A stretch of 64,000 nucleotides of DNA from Pseudomonas sp. MYb327 (lineage in GTDB: Bacteria > Pseudomonadota > Gammaproteobacteria > Pseudomonadales > Pseudomonadaceae): contig NZ_CP159258.1 of the NCBI RefSeq assembly GCF_040438925.1, positions 5,913,001 through 5,977,000 on the forward strand. The letters run 5' to 3'. Positions 36,221 through 44,527 of this stretch are shown one piece after another; position 1 is the first letter of the stretch, and each line of letters opens with the position of its first letter. The position numbers were made by a program, and so were the translations under genes. The notes below the pieces were generated by a model, which searched no databases, was not told the origin of the DNA, and worked only from the letters and a program-made list of their open reading frames with translations.

Positions 36221-37561
36221 TCAGACGTCTACTTTCGGAATCTTGCGCGGTGCCATGAAGTACATCCAGATCAGCGCGATGAAGTACATCGCCGGAATCA
36301 TGGTGAACAGCACGGTGTAGTTGTTGTTGGTGATGGTCAGGATGTGGCCGACCAGTTGGGTCATGAACATCCCGCCAATCGCCGCACACATGCCGCCGAA
36401 ACCGAACACCGTACTCATCATGTGTTTGGGCGTGTAGTCCATCACCAGGCTCCAGATGTTCGCAGTCCAGGCCTGGTGCGCACCGATGGCCAGGGAGATG
36501 GCGGCCACCGCGACCCACAGGTTGCTGGAACCGGCCGCCATGATCACGCCGATGATGCAGCAGGCAAACAGGAACATGGACATCAGCCGCGCCTTGATCG
36601 GGTTCACGCCGCGACCGATCAGGAACGAGGACAGAATCCCGCCACCGACACTGCCGAAGTCGGCGGTGAGGTAAATGATGATCAGCGGGATACCCATTTG
36701 GGTCACGTTGATGCCCAGGTTGTATTGCTGATTGAGGAACGGTGGCAGCCAGTACAGGTAGAACCAGAACACCGGCGCGGTGATCGAGTAGGCGAGGGCG
36801 AAGGCCCAGGTGCCGCGCATGCGCAGGATTTTCGAGAACGGAACGCGGGTTTGTTCCGGTTCGACTTCGTTCTGGATGTAGTCCAGTTCCGACTGTTTAA
36901 CGCTCGGGTGATCTTCCGGGTTGAAGTATTTCAGGCCCCAGAACAGCAACCAGATCCCGCCCAGTGCCGACATGCACAGGAACGCAGCCTGCCAGCCCCA
37001 CACGTGGAGGATCAACGGCAACAGCATCGGGGTGAACATCGCGCCGACGTTGGTCCCGGCGTTGAAAATACCGGTGGCCACCGCTCGTTCACCGGCCGGG
37101 AACCACAGGCGCGTGGTTTTCACGCAGGCCGGGTAGTTGGCGGCTTCGGTCAGGCCGAGGATGAAACGGCAAACCATGAAGCCGACCGCCGAAGTGGCCA
37201 GGCCATGGGCACCGGTCGCCAGGCTCCAGAGCAGCACCGCGCAGAAGAACACGCGCTTGACGCCGACACGGTCGATCAAGCGGCCTTGCAGCACGAAACC
37301 GATGGCGTAGCCGACCTGGAACCAGAAGTTGATGTTGGCGTAGTCCATCGCCGTCCAGCTCATCTCCTTGGCCAGGATAGGCTGCATGACGCCGAGGGCG
37401 GCGCGATCGATGTAGTTCAGGGTGGTGGCGAAGAACACCAGCGCCAGCATGCCCCAACGGGTCTTGCCGACCGCCATGGCGCCGCGGATTTTGTCACCGA
37501 TGCCGCCAGTAGCAGTAGTCATGGAGGCGCGCTCCACGGGAGAACTTTGAGAAGGAGTCAT
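36221..37561 (-). CDS. MFS transporter, anion:cation symporter type (quinate/shikimate uptake candidate)
   Basis: Twelve-helix major facilitator of about 446 residues of the ExuT/phthalate-permease (ACS) group: FFATTLNYIDRAALGVMQP, loop 2-3 GRLIDRVGVKRVFF, GLTEAANYPACVKTTRLWFP. Members import organic acid anions such as hexuronates, 4-hydroxyphenylacetate or phthalate. Placement next to quiC makes quinate, shikimate or protocatechuate likely substrates (inference). The Met at 37559-37561 follows GGTGG; a second Met at 37522 and a GTG at 37570 are alternatives. A PcaR-type operator lies about 130-145 bp upstream. Confidence 0.85.
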   Translation of the reverse strand: MTPSQSSPVERASMTTATGGIGDKIRGAMAVGKTRWGMLALVFFATTLNYIDRAALGVMQPILAKEMSWTAMDYANINFWFQVGYAIGFVLQGRLIDRVGVKRVFFCAVLLWSLATGAHGLATSAVGFMVCRFILGLTEAANYPACVKTTRLWFPAGERAVATGIFNAGTNVGAMFTPMLLPLILHVWGWQAAFLCMSALGGIWLLFWGLKYFNPEDHPSVKQSELDYIQNEVEPEQTRVPFSKILRMRGTWAFALAYSITAPVFWFYLYWLPPFLNQQYNLGINVTQMGIPLIIIYLTADFGSVGGGILSSFLIGRGVNPIKARLMSMFLFACCIIGVIMAAGSSNLWVAVAAISLAIGAHQAWTANIWSLVMDYTPKHMMSTVFGFGGMCAAIGGMFMTQLVGHILTITNNNYTVLFTMIPAMYFIALIWMYFMAPRKIPKVDV

Positions 37562-37692
37562 GTAGTCCACCGATTATTTTTATGTGGTGTTCTGGGTCTT
37601 GTTAACTGGAACCGGTGATTCACGACCGGACCCAATGTGGTGTTGATGTTGCGCAGTGGACGAAAAATCGTCAATTCGCCAAAGGCCATTCT

Positions 37693-37707
37693 GTTCGATA
37701 ATCGCAC
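37693..37707. promoter_or_regulatory. PcaR-type operator
   Basis: The 15-mer GTTCGATAATCGCAC is, as I recall it, identical to the PcaR-binding sequence described at P. putida pca promoters. It sits in the 351-bp intergenic region between the leftward MFS gene and rightward quiC. PcaR is an IclR-type activator responding to beta-ketoadipate, so the site would tie this module to protocatechuate catabolism. Confidence 0.65.
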
Positions 37708-37789
37708 GCAAAACTAACCGGGTAGTACACTTTGAATTGCCGTAAGGGATCGTCGGGCCAATAATTCAATCAAAGCTAAACACAATTCT

Positions 37790-37854
37790 TGTAGGAGCCG
37801 GCTTGATGGCGATGGCGCCCGCGAAATCGCCATCGCCAGCAAGCCGGCTCCTCC
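37790..37854. repeat. REPIN, TGTAGGAGC family
   Basis: TGTAGGAGCCGGCTTGATGG and inverted CCAGCAAGCCGGCTCCTCC with a 20-bp spacer, 58 bp before quiC. Confidence 0.85.
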
Positions 37855-37912
37855 AAAGAGCCAAGCGTGCGATATCCCTAACAAGATTGCCTCCACCACC
37901 GGGAGTCGAAAT

Positions 37913-39814
37913 ATGCAGCGTTCCATTGCCACCGTGTCCTTGAGCGGTACCCTGCCGGAAAAACTCGAAGCCATTGCTGCCGCAGGTTTCGACGGCGTCG
38001 AGATCTTCGAGAACGACCTTCTCTACTACGACGGCAGCCCGCGGGAAATTAAACAGATGTGCGCCGATCTCGGGATCGCCATCACCCTGTTTCAACCGTT
38101 CCGGGATTTCGAAGGCTGCCGCCGTGACCGTTTGTCGCGAAATCTCGAACGGGCCGAGCGCAAATTCGACCTGATGCAGGAACTGGGCACCGACCTGGTG
38201 CTGGTGTGCAGCAACGCCTCGGCCGATTCCATCGGTGATGAACAGATTCTAGTTGATGACTTGCGCCTGCTGGCTGAACGCGCCGGCGCGCGAGGCCTGC
38301 GGATCGGTTACGAAGCGTTGGCCTGGGGTCGTCACGTAAACACGTATCAACAGGTGTGGAACATCGTCCGTCAGGCGGATCACCCGAACCTCGGCGTGTT
38401 GCTCGACAGCTTTCACACCTTGTCGCTCAAGGGCGACCCAAGTGCCATTGCCGATATTCCTGGCGACAAGATCTTCTTCGTGCAAATGGCCGATGCGCCG
38501 ATCCTGGCCATGGATGTGCTGGAGTGGAGCCGGCATTTCCGTTGCTTCCCGGGCCAGGGCGAATTCGATTTGCCGGGTTTCCTCGCGCCGATCATCAAGA
38601 GTGGCTACACCGGGCCGCTGTCGCTGGAAATCTTCAATGATGGCTTCCGCGCCGCACCGCCACGGGCCAATGCCGCCGACGGTTTGCGTTCGTTGCTGTA
38701 CCTCGAAGAGAAAACCCGCGAGCGTCTGGCGCAGGAAGCCAAACCTGCCGGCCATCCCGAAATTTTGTTTGAGACGCCAACAGCCAGCGAATACAACGGC
38801 ATCGAATTTCTCGAATTTGCCGTGGACGAAAGCCTCGGCGCCAAGCTTTCCCATTGGCTGGAACGCCTGGGCTTCGTCAAGGCCGGCCAGCATCGCTCCA
38901 AGAGCGTCAGCCTGTTGCGCCAGGGTGATATCAACCTGATTCTCAACTCCGAGCCTTACTCGTTCGGCCACAGTTTTTTCGAGGCGCACGGTCCATCGCT
39001 ATGCGCCACCGCCGTGCGGGTCAAGGACAGCGCCAGTGCTCTGGCACGCGCCGTGGCTTATAAAGGTCAGCCTTATCGCGGTCTGGTCGGCCCCAATGAA
39101 CTGGAACTCGCCGCCGTGCGTGCGCCGGATGGCAGCCTGATTTACCTGGTGGATCAGAACGCCGACGTCTACGGCACCGACTTCAATCTGCAGCCGGACG
39201 CGGTGAGCACTGGCGGCCTCAAGCGCATCGACCACATGGCCATGGCGTTGCCGGCCGACAGCCTCGACAGTTGGGTGCTTTTCTATAAGAGCCTGTTGGA
39301 TTTCGAGGCCGACGACGAAGTGGTTCTGCCCGACCCCTACGGCTTGGTGAAGAGCCGCGCATTGCGCAGTCGAGACAGCTCGATCCGCCTGCCACTGAAC
39401 ATTTCCGAGAACCGCAACACCGCGATCTCACACGCGCTGTCGAGTTATCGCGGTTCGGGTGTGCATCACATCGCATTCGATTGTGACGACATCTTTGCTG
39501 AAGTCAGTCGCGCGAAAGAGGCGGGGGTACCGCTGCTGGATATCCCGCTCAATTACTACGACGACCTGGCCGCACGCTTCGATTTCGATGACGAGTTCCT
39601 GAGTGAACTGGCCTATTACAACGTGTTGTACGACCGTGATGCCCAAGGCGGCGAACTGTTCCACGTTTACACCGAGCCGTTCGAGGGACGTTTCTTTTTC
39701 GAGATCATCCAGCGCAAAAACGGTTATGCCGGATACGGTGCGGCCAACGTAGCGGTAAGACTGGCGGCCATGGCCAAATCCCGCAGTGGTGCCGTCCGTC
39801 AGACAAAGTTGTAG
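37913..39814 (+). CDS. quiC: 3-dehydroshikimate dehydratase fused to an HPPD-like domain (QuiC1 type)
   Basis: Two-domain protein of 633 residues. The N-terminal TIM barrel (about 1-285) is the 3-dehydroshikimate dehydratase that makes protocatechuate: FDGVEIFENDLLYYDGSP, IGYEALAWGRHVN, GVLLDSFHT, LSLEIFND. The C-terminal part (about 295-620) is a vicinal-oxygen-chelate domain like 4-hydroxyphenylpyruvate dioxygenase. It keeps the 2-His-1-carboxylate iron triad: His441 (IDHMAM), His519 (GVHHIAF) and Glu597 (FFFEII). Such fusions are known as QuiC1 in pseudomonads and are often misannotated as HPPD. GGGAG precedes the ATG. Confidence 0.9.
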   Translation: MQRSIATVSLSGTLPEKLEAIAAAGFDGVEIFENDLLYYDGSPREIKQMCADLGIAITLFQPFRDFEGCRRDRLSRNLERAERKFDLMQELGTDLVLVCSNASADSIGDEQILVDDLRLLAERAGARGLRIGYEALAWGRHVNTYQQVWNIVRQADHPNLGVLLDSFHTLSLKGDPSAIADIPGDKIFFVQMADAPILAMDVLEWSRHFRCFPGQGEFDLPGFLAPIIKSGYTGPLSLEIFNDGFRAAPPRANAADGLRSLLYLEEKTRERLAQEAKPAGHPEILFETPTASEYNGIEFLEFAVDESLGAKLSHWLERLGFVKAGQHRSKSVSLLRQGDINLILNSEPYSFGHSFFEAHGPSLCATAVRVKDSASALARAVAYKGQPYRGLVGPNELELAAVRAPDGSLIYLVDQNADVYGTDFNLQPDAVSTGGLKRIDHMAMALPADSLDSWVLFYKSLLDFEADDEVVLPDPYGLVKSRALRSRDSSIRLPLNISENRNTAISHALSSYRGSGVHHIAFDCDDIFAEVSRAKEAGVPLLDIPLNYYDDLAARFDFDDEFLSELAYYNVLYDRDAQGGELFHVYTEPFEGRFFFEIIQRKNGYAGYGAANVAVRLAAMAKSRSGAVRQTKL

Positions 39815-39916
39815 GAAATTCGTAATCGCGGGGGTAATCCGATGCCGCACGGCTTCCTTCAGTGTGCGGCGCAGCCCATAATCGCCAGCCTGTGCAGTGA
39901 TGGCCGTGAGCCCGCA

Positions 39917-40594
39917 ATGACAACAACTTCAGAACTCTCGATAACGTCCGACGAACCGGTTGCCGAGCCGCGCAAGAGTCGCAAGAACAACCCGGAAAAG
40001 ACCCGCGAAAATATCCTGCAGGAAGCGATCGTGGAATTTGTGCAGCAGGGGCTTTCCGGTGCTCGCGTCGATGCGATCGCTGAGCGCATCCACACGTCCA
40101 AACGCATGATCTATTACTATTTCGGCAGTAAGGAACAGCTTTACGTCGAGGTGCTCGAGAAGCTCTACGGCGACATTCGCACCACTGAAAACCGACTGCA
40201 CCTGGCCGAACTGGCGCCGCTGGAAGCAATTCGGCGACTGGTGGAATTCACCTTCGATCACCATGACCGCAACGTCGATTTCGTGCGCATCGTCAGCATC
40301 GAGAACATTCACAACGCCGAGTATGTGAAGCGCTCCGATGCGATCAAGGCGATGAACAACACCGTACTTGATTCACTGGGCGTGATTCTGCGTCGCGGTG
40401 CAGAAGAAGGGCTGTTCCGCACCGGGCTTGATCCGCTGGACGTGCATTTGTTGATCAGCTCGTTCTGCTTCTATCGCGTCTCGAACCGCCATACCTTTGG
40501 TGAGATTTTTCAGATCGACTTGCCGGACGAAAGCATCAAGCAGCGTCATCGGGAGATGATTTGCGAGTCCGTTCTGCGGTATCTTCAGGCGTAA
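39917..40594 (+). CDS. TetR family regulator of the quinate/shikimate module
   Basis: Regulator of 225 residues. The N-terminal HTH (about 20-70: TRENILQEAIVEFVQQGLSGARVDAIAERIHTSKRMIYYYFGSKEQLY) is textbook TetR; the C-terminal ligand domain (about 80-220) resembles TetR_C_6-type. I chose Met 39917 (MTTTSELSITSDEP) over one at 39842 because GTGAG lies before it and the upstream 25 residues look non-coding. It follows quiC by 102 bp in the same direction, so it may be co-transcribed and autoregulatory; a QuiR-like role is inference. Confidence 0.83.
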   Translation: MTTTSELSITSDEPVAEPRKSRKNNPEKTRENILQEAIVEFVQQGLSGARVDAIAERIHTSKRMIYYYFGSKEQLYVEVLEKLYGDIRTTENRLHLAELAPLEAIRRLVEFTFDHHDRNVDFVRIVSIENIHNAEYVKRSDAIKAMNNTVLDSLGVILRRGAEEGLFRTGLDPLDVHLLISSFCFYRVSNRHTFGEIFQIDLPDESIKQRHREMICESVLRYLQA

Positions 40595-40615
40595 TTCAGC
40601 TGTGTGAACCGCCTT

Positions 40616-40681
40616 TGTAGGAGCCGGCTTGCTGGCGATTGCGTTTGTACTATCGTCATCGCCAGGAAGCCGGCTCCTACA
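40616..40681. repeat. REPIN, TGTAGGAGC family
   Basis: TGTAGGAGCCGGCTTGCTGG and inverted CCAGGAAGCCGGCTCCTACA between the convergent tetR and aroE-like genes. Confidence 0.88.
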
Positions 40682-40688
40682 CGTTGCG

Positions 40689-41543
40689 TCAGCCATTCAT
40701 GCTCTGAAAATGCGCCAGCATTCGCTGCGCATCCGGCACCACGCCGCTGAACAATTCAAACGCCTTCACCGCCTGAAAAACCGCCATGTTGCCGCCATCC
40801 AGCGTGCGGCAACCCAGGGCTCGGGCGTTGCGCAGCAGTTCGGTTTCCAGCGGGAAGTAGACAATCTCTGCTACCCACAACTCAGATCGAAGCAACTCCA
40901 CCGGCACAGGCATGCCCGGCAGTTTTTTCATGCCCATAGGCGTGGTGTTCACCAGGCCGTCAGCCTCGGCCAGCGTGAGCGCCAAATCATGAGCGGCCAC
41001 CGCGCGGCCGCTGCCGAAATGCTGATTGAGGTTGTCCGCCAGGCTTTGGGCGCGGCTGATCTCCACGTCGAAAATGCTCAGCTGTTGTACGCCTTCGCTC
41101 AATAACGCGTGGGCCACCGCTGCACCAGCGCCACCGGCGCCCATCTGTACGACACGCTCAACGGCGACGCCCTGCAAGCCCCGGCGAAAACCCTCGGCAA
41201 AGCCCAGGCAATCGGTGTTGTGGCCGATGCGTTTGCCGTCCTTCAACACCACGGTGTTCACTGCACCGATACCCCGTGCTTCCGGCGACAACTCGTCGAG
41301 CAACGGAATAATCGCCTGCTTGCACGGAAACGTGATGTTCAAGCCGGTGAAGTTCATGCGCTCGGCGGCCGTCAGCAGGTCGGGCAGGGCGTTGCTGTCG
41401 AGTTTCAATTGATCGAGATCGATCAGGCGATACAAGTAACGCAAACCCTGGGCATCGCCTTCGTGCTCGTGCAGCGCAGGAGTGCGGGAAGCCTGGATGC
41501 CGGCACCGATCAGTCCGGCCAATACCGTTTGGTTCTGGTTCAT
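40689..41543 (-). CDS. Quinate/shikimate dehydrogenase (AroE-like, catabolic type)
   Basis: Shikimate-dehydrogenase-family enzyme of 284 residues. Substrate/catalytic segments are NITFPCKQAI (catalytic Lys) and GHNTDCLGF (Asp). The Rossmann loop is MGAGGAGAAVAHALL. The strand after it ends FDVEISRA: an Asp where biosynthetic AroE has the NADP-binding basic NRT-type loop, suggesting NAD preference and a degradative role. AroQ lies immediately upstream in the same operon. ATG 41543 follows AAGGGGTG; a GTG at 41552 overlapping the aroQ stop (GTGA) is an alternative. RifI/QuiA-type naming is uncertain. Confidence 0.86.
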   Translation of the reverse strand: MNQNQTVLAGLIGAGIQASRTPALHEHEGDAQGLRYLYRLIDLDQLKLDSNALPDLLTAAERMNFTGLNITFPCKQAIIPLLDELSPEARGIGAVNTVVLKDGKRIGHNTDCLGFAEGFRRGLQGVAVERVVQMGAGGAGAAVAHALLSEGVQQLSIFDVEISRAQSLADNLNQHFGSGRAVAAHDLALTLAEADGLVNTTPMGMKKLPGMPVPVELLRSELWVAEIVYFPLETELLRNARALGCRTLDGGNMAVFQAVKAFELFSGVVPDAQRMLAHFQSMNG

Positions 41544-41548
41544 GGCAC

Positions 41549-41989
41549 TCACCCCTTCAGGCGTTGGCTGAAATGCTCCAGTGCCAGGCGATAGCCATGG
41601 CTGCCGAAACCGGCCATTACCGCGGTGGCAATGCCCGAGACGAAGGAGTGATGACGGAACGGTTCACGGGCGTGGACGTTGGACAGGTGCACTTCGATCA
41701 CTGGCAATTCACTGGCAACCAGCGCATCACGGATTGCCACCGAAGTGTGGGTCCAGGCTGCCGGGTTGATCACGATCCCGGCGCAGCGCTTGCGGGCGGC
41801 GTGAATCCAGTCGAGCAATTCGCCTTCGTGGTTGGTCTGGCGAAACTCCACCGCCAGGCCAAACTCTTCGGCGGCGCGGCCGCACATGGCGGAAATGTCA
41901 GCCAGGGTTTCGTGGCCGTACGTCGCCGGTTCACGGGTGCCGAGCAGGTTCAGATTCGGGCCGTTGAGCACCAGAATGATGGGGGACAT
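41549..41989 (-). CDS. aroQ: Type II 3-dehydroquinate dehydratase
   Basis: Dodecameric dehydroquinase of 146 residues interconverting 3-dehydroquinate and 3-dehydroshikimate. [20 protein letters not shown] includes the active-site Tyr, [31 protein letters not shown] and [19 protein letters not shown] (catalytic His) are all conserved. A GGAG ribosome-binding site precedes the ATG. Being coupled to the AroE-like dehydrogenase and near quiC, this copy probably serves quinate breakdown rather than aromatic amino-acid synthesis. Confidence 0.92.
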   Translation of the reverse strand: MSPIILVLNGPNLNLLGTREPATYGHETLADISAMCGRAAEEFGLAVEFRQTNHEGELLDWIHAARKRCAGIVINPAAWTHTSVAIRDALVASELPVIEVHLSNVHAREPFRHHSFVSGIATAVMAGFGSHGYRLALEHFSQRLKG

Positions 41990-42127
41990 CGAATTTTCTC
42001 CACTTATTATTTTTGGCATCGGCCAAGATTTCAGCCTGTGGAGATAAATTGTACTAGCTGGTTAATTAGGTCAATTGTAGAGCCGGTTCGTGGGCGTATT
42101 GTGTGCGGTGATCGGACGCTTTCAACG

Positions 42128-43039
42128 TCAGCGCGGCAAATGCTCGACCAAAAAATCGATGAACGCGCGCAGCCGCAACGGCATATGCCGGCTCTGCGGA
42201 TAGAGCAATGTAAACGGTCGCGAACGTCCGCCGTACGGCTTGAGCACTTCCACCAGCGATCCAACGGCCAATTCCTTCTCGACGATGAAGCGATAGGTCT
42301 GAAACAGCCCCGCCCCGTGTTTCGCCAGGGTCACGCCACCCAATACATCGTCAGAACAACTGAAATTGCCCTCGGCCAGAATTTCCCTCTCAACGCCGTT
42401 GTCATGGAACAACCAGGCAATGCGCCGGCCACTGCTGGGCAGTTCGTATTGAATGCATTCGTGTTGTTGCAGGTCATCGAGGGTTTGCGGCGTGCCGGCG
42501 CGCTTTAGGTAGTCGGGGCTGGCAATCATCACCAGCGCGGCGTCTTCGAGTTGCCGCGCGATCAGGCCGGAATCCGGGATGGCCCGCACACGAATCGCCA
42601 TGTCATAGCCTTCACCAACGAAATCGATATTGCGGTTGCTGATGTGCGATTCGACCTTCACCGCCGGAAACCGCGCTCGAAACTCCGGCAGCAACGGCAG
42701 GATTCGATGGTGCGCATAGGTGGTCGGAATGCTGATGCGCAGGGTCCCGGACGGCACTTGCTGCTGACCCATGACTTCGCGCTGGGCTTCGACCAATTGC
42801 GCCAGCGCCTGGCGGCATTCCTCGTAATAACGGCGACCGCTGTCAGTCAGTTTGACGCTGCGGGTGGTACGGGCGAACAATCGAACGCCCAGGCGTTCCT
42901 CCATGCGCGACACCGAACGGCTAACCGCAGCCGGAGTCACACCCGCTACCAGCGCCGCCGCGGTGAAGCTGCCAGCCTCAGCGGCCAGGCAAAAGAGCTC
43001 GATGCTGCCCAGTTGAAGATCGTCGAATTGTCGCTGCAT
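42128..43039 (-). CDS. LysR family transcriptional regulator
   Basis: Regulator of 303 residues: N-terminal winged HTH (about 12-70: ELFCLAAEAGSFTAAALVAGVTPAAVSRSVSRMEERLG) and a periplasmic-binding-like effector domain (about 95-295). It resembles the DsdC/CrgA-like subgroup with ISNRNIDFVGEGYDMAIR. It is divergent from the tautomerase gene (119 bp gap) and lies 138 bp upstream of aroQ on the same strand, so the tautomerase, not aroQ, is the more typical LysR target. Confidence 0.87.
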   Translation of the reverse strand: MQRQFDDLQLGSIELFCLAAEAGSFTAAALVAGVTPAAVSRSVSRMEERLGVRLFARTTRSVKLTDSGRRYYEECRQALAQLVEAQREVMGQQQVPSGTLRISIPTTYAHHRILPLLPEFRARFPAVKVESHISNRNIDFVGEGYDMAIRVRAIPDSGLIARQLEDAALVMIASPDYLKRAGTPQTLDDLQQHECIQYELPSSGRRIAWLFHDNGVEREILAEGNFSCSDDVLGGVTLAKHGAGLFQTYRFIVEKELAVGSLVEVLKPYGGRSRPFTLLYPQSRHMPLRLRAFIDFLVEHLPR

Positions 43040-43158
43040 GATTGATTACACCGGGGATCAAATGAAGTGTCTGATTCAGTATTTATCAGATGCCGGCACA
43101 CAGATACAGTGGGTTCGTGTGGTAAGCCTTTCTTAATCAGCCGAGCAGGAGAAGCAGC

Positions 43159-43365
43159 ATGCCTTTCGTCAGCGTACGTATCACCCGTGACGGCGTTACC
43201 CGGGAGCAGAAAGCCCAGGTCATCGCCGAAATTACCGAAACCTTGCAACGCGTCCTCGGCAAGCCGCCGGAGCTGACCCACATCGTGATCGAAGAAGTCG
43301 ACACCGATAACTGGGGATATAAGGGCATTACCACGACCGAATATCGAAAAAATCAGCCGGGGTGA
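43159..43365 (+). CDS. 4-oxalocrotonate tautomerase family protein
   Basis: Small enzyme of 68 residues. After Met removal it begins with the catalytic Pro (PFVSVRITRDGVTREQKAQV), and has a buried ELTHIVIEEVDTDNWGYKG strand typical of 4-OT-like hexamers. Substrate unknown; 4-OT enzymes handle dienols from aromatic ring cleavage. A GCAGGAG-like site precedes the ATG. Followed by a strong terminator shared with trmA. Confidence 0.86.
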   Translation: MPFVSVRITRDGVTREQKAQVIAEITETLQRVLGKPPELTHIVIEEVDTDNWGYKGITTTEYRKNQPG

Positions 43366-43401
43366 TCCGGTAGTGTTTTGTCATTCGGGATTGCACCCAC
43401 A

Positions 43402-43430
43402 AAAAAAGCCGTCGTGATGACGGCTTTTTT
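43402..43430. terminator. Bidirectional terminator between the tautomerase gene and trmA
   Basis: Perfect 12-bp stem AAAAAAGCCGTC/GACGGCTTTTTT with a 5-nt loop, giving a U-run in both directions. Confidence 0.9.
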
Positions 43431-43447
43431 GCGCCTGACGTCGGAAA

Positions 43448-44527
43448 TCAACGCCGGGTCAACAACACCCCGGATTCCATGTGATGGGTCCACGGGAACT
43501 GGTCGAACATCGCGCACTGGGTGATGCGGTGGGTGTCGTGCAGTTGGGCGATGTTGGCCGCCAGGGTCTCCGGATTGCAGGAAATGTACAGGATATTGTC
43601 GAAGCGCCGGGTCAGCTCGCAGGTGTCCGGGTCCATGCCGGCGCGGGGCGGGTCGACGAAGACGCTGCCAAATTCGTAGCTCTTGAGGTCGATGCCGTGC
43701 AGGCGGCGGAACGGACGCACTTCGTTCAGGGCTTCGGTCAGTTCTTCGGCGGACAGGCGCACCAGCGTGACGTTGTCCACAGCGTTTTCACTGAGATTGC
43801 TCAAAGCTGCGTTGACCGAGGTCTTGCTGATTTCGGTGGCCAGCACCTTGCGCACGCGGGTGGCGAGCGGCAGGGTGAAGTTGCCGTTACCGCAATACAA
43901 CTCCAGCAAATCGTCGGAGCGATCACCGAGCGCGTCGAACGCCCAATTGAGCATCTTCTGGTTCACCATGCCGTTGGGCTGGGTGAACGCGCCTTCGGGC
44001 TGCCGGTAGCTGAAGGTGCGGCCGCCGACTTCCAGTTTCTCGACCACATAATCATGACCAATAACTTCGCGCTTGCCCTTGGAGCGGCCGATAACGCTGA
44101 CGTTCAGATCCGTCGCGAGTTTCGTGGCGGCTGCATGCCAGTGCTCGTCCAGCGGACGGTGGTAGCACAAGGTGATCATCGCATCGCCGGCCAGGGTGGT
44201 CAGGAACTCCACCTGAAACAGCTTGTGGCTCAGGGCCGAACTGGCCTGCCATGCCGCCTTGAGCTGCGGCATCAACTGATTGATGCGCAGGCTCGCGATC
44301 GGGAATTCTTCGATCAGGATCGGCGTGCGTTTGTCTTCCTGGGAAAACATTGCGTAGTGACGTTCGCCGGCTTCGCGCCACAGGCGGAACTCGGCGCGCA
44401 GGCGGAAGTTTTTCAGCGGCGAATCGAAAACGGCTGGCTCGGGAGCATCAAACGGGGCCAGCAGGTCACGCAGATGCGTAACCTTTTCTTCGAGCTGAAC
44501 GGCGTAGGCCTGGGAATCAAAAGTCAT
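43448..44527 (-). CDS. trmA: tRNA (uracil-5-)-methyltransferase
   Basis: SAM-dependent methyltransferase of 359 residues making m5U54 in tRNA. TrmA-type N-terminus ([19 protein letters not shown]) without the RumA Fe-S cysteines, substrate region [16 protein letters not shown] motif [27 protein letters not shown], nucleophile Cys in [14 protein letters not shown] and C-terminal [13 protein letters not shown]. The ATG overlaps the stop of the purine permease gene (ATGA), so they are co-transcribed. Confidence 0.94.
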   Translation of the reverse strand: MTFDSQAYAVQLEEKVTHLRDLLAPFDAPEPAVFDSPLKNFRLRAEFRLWREAGERHYAMFSQEDKRTPILIEEFPIASLRINQLMPQLKAAWQASSALSHKLFQVEFLTTLAGDAMITLCYHRPLDEHWHAAATKLATDLNVSVIGRSKGKREVIGHDYVVEKLEVGGRTFSYRQPEGAFTQPNGMVNQKMLNWAFDALGDRSDDLLELYCGNGNFTLPLATRVRKVLATEISKTSVNAALSNLSENAVDNVTLVRLSAEELTEALNEVRPFRRLHGIDLKSYEFGSVFVDPPRAGMDPDTCELTRRFDNILYISCNPETLAANIAQLHDTHRITQCAMFDQFPWTHHMESGVLLTRR

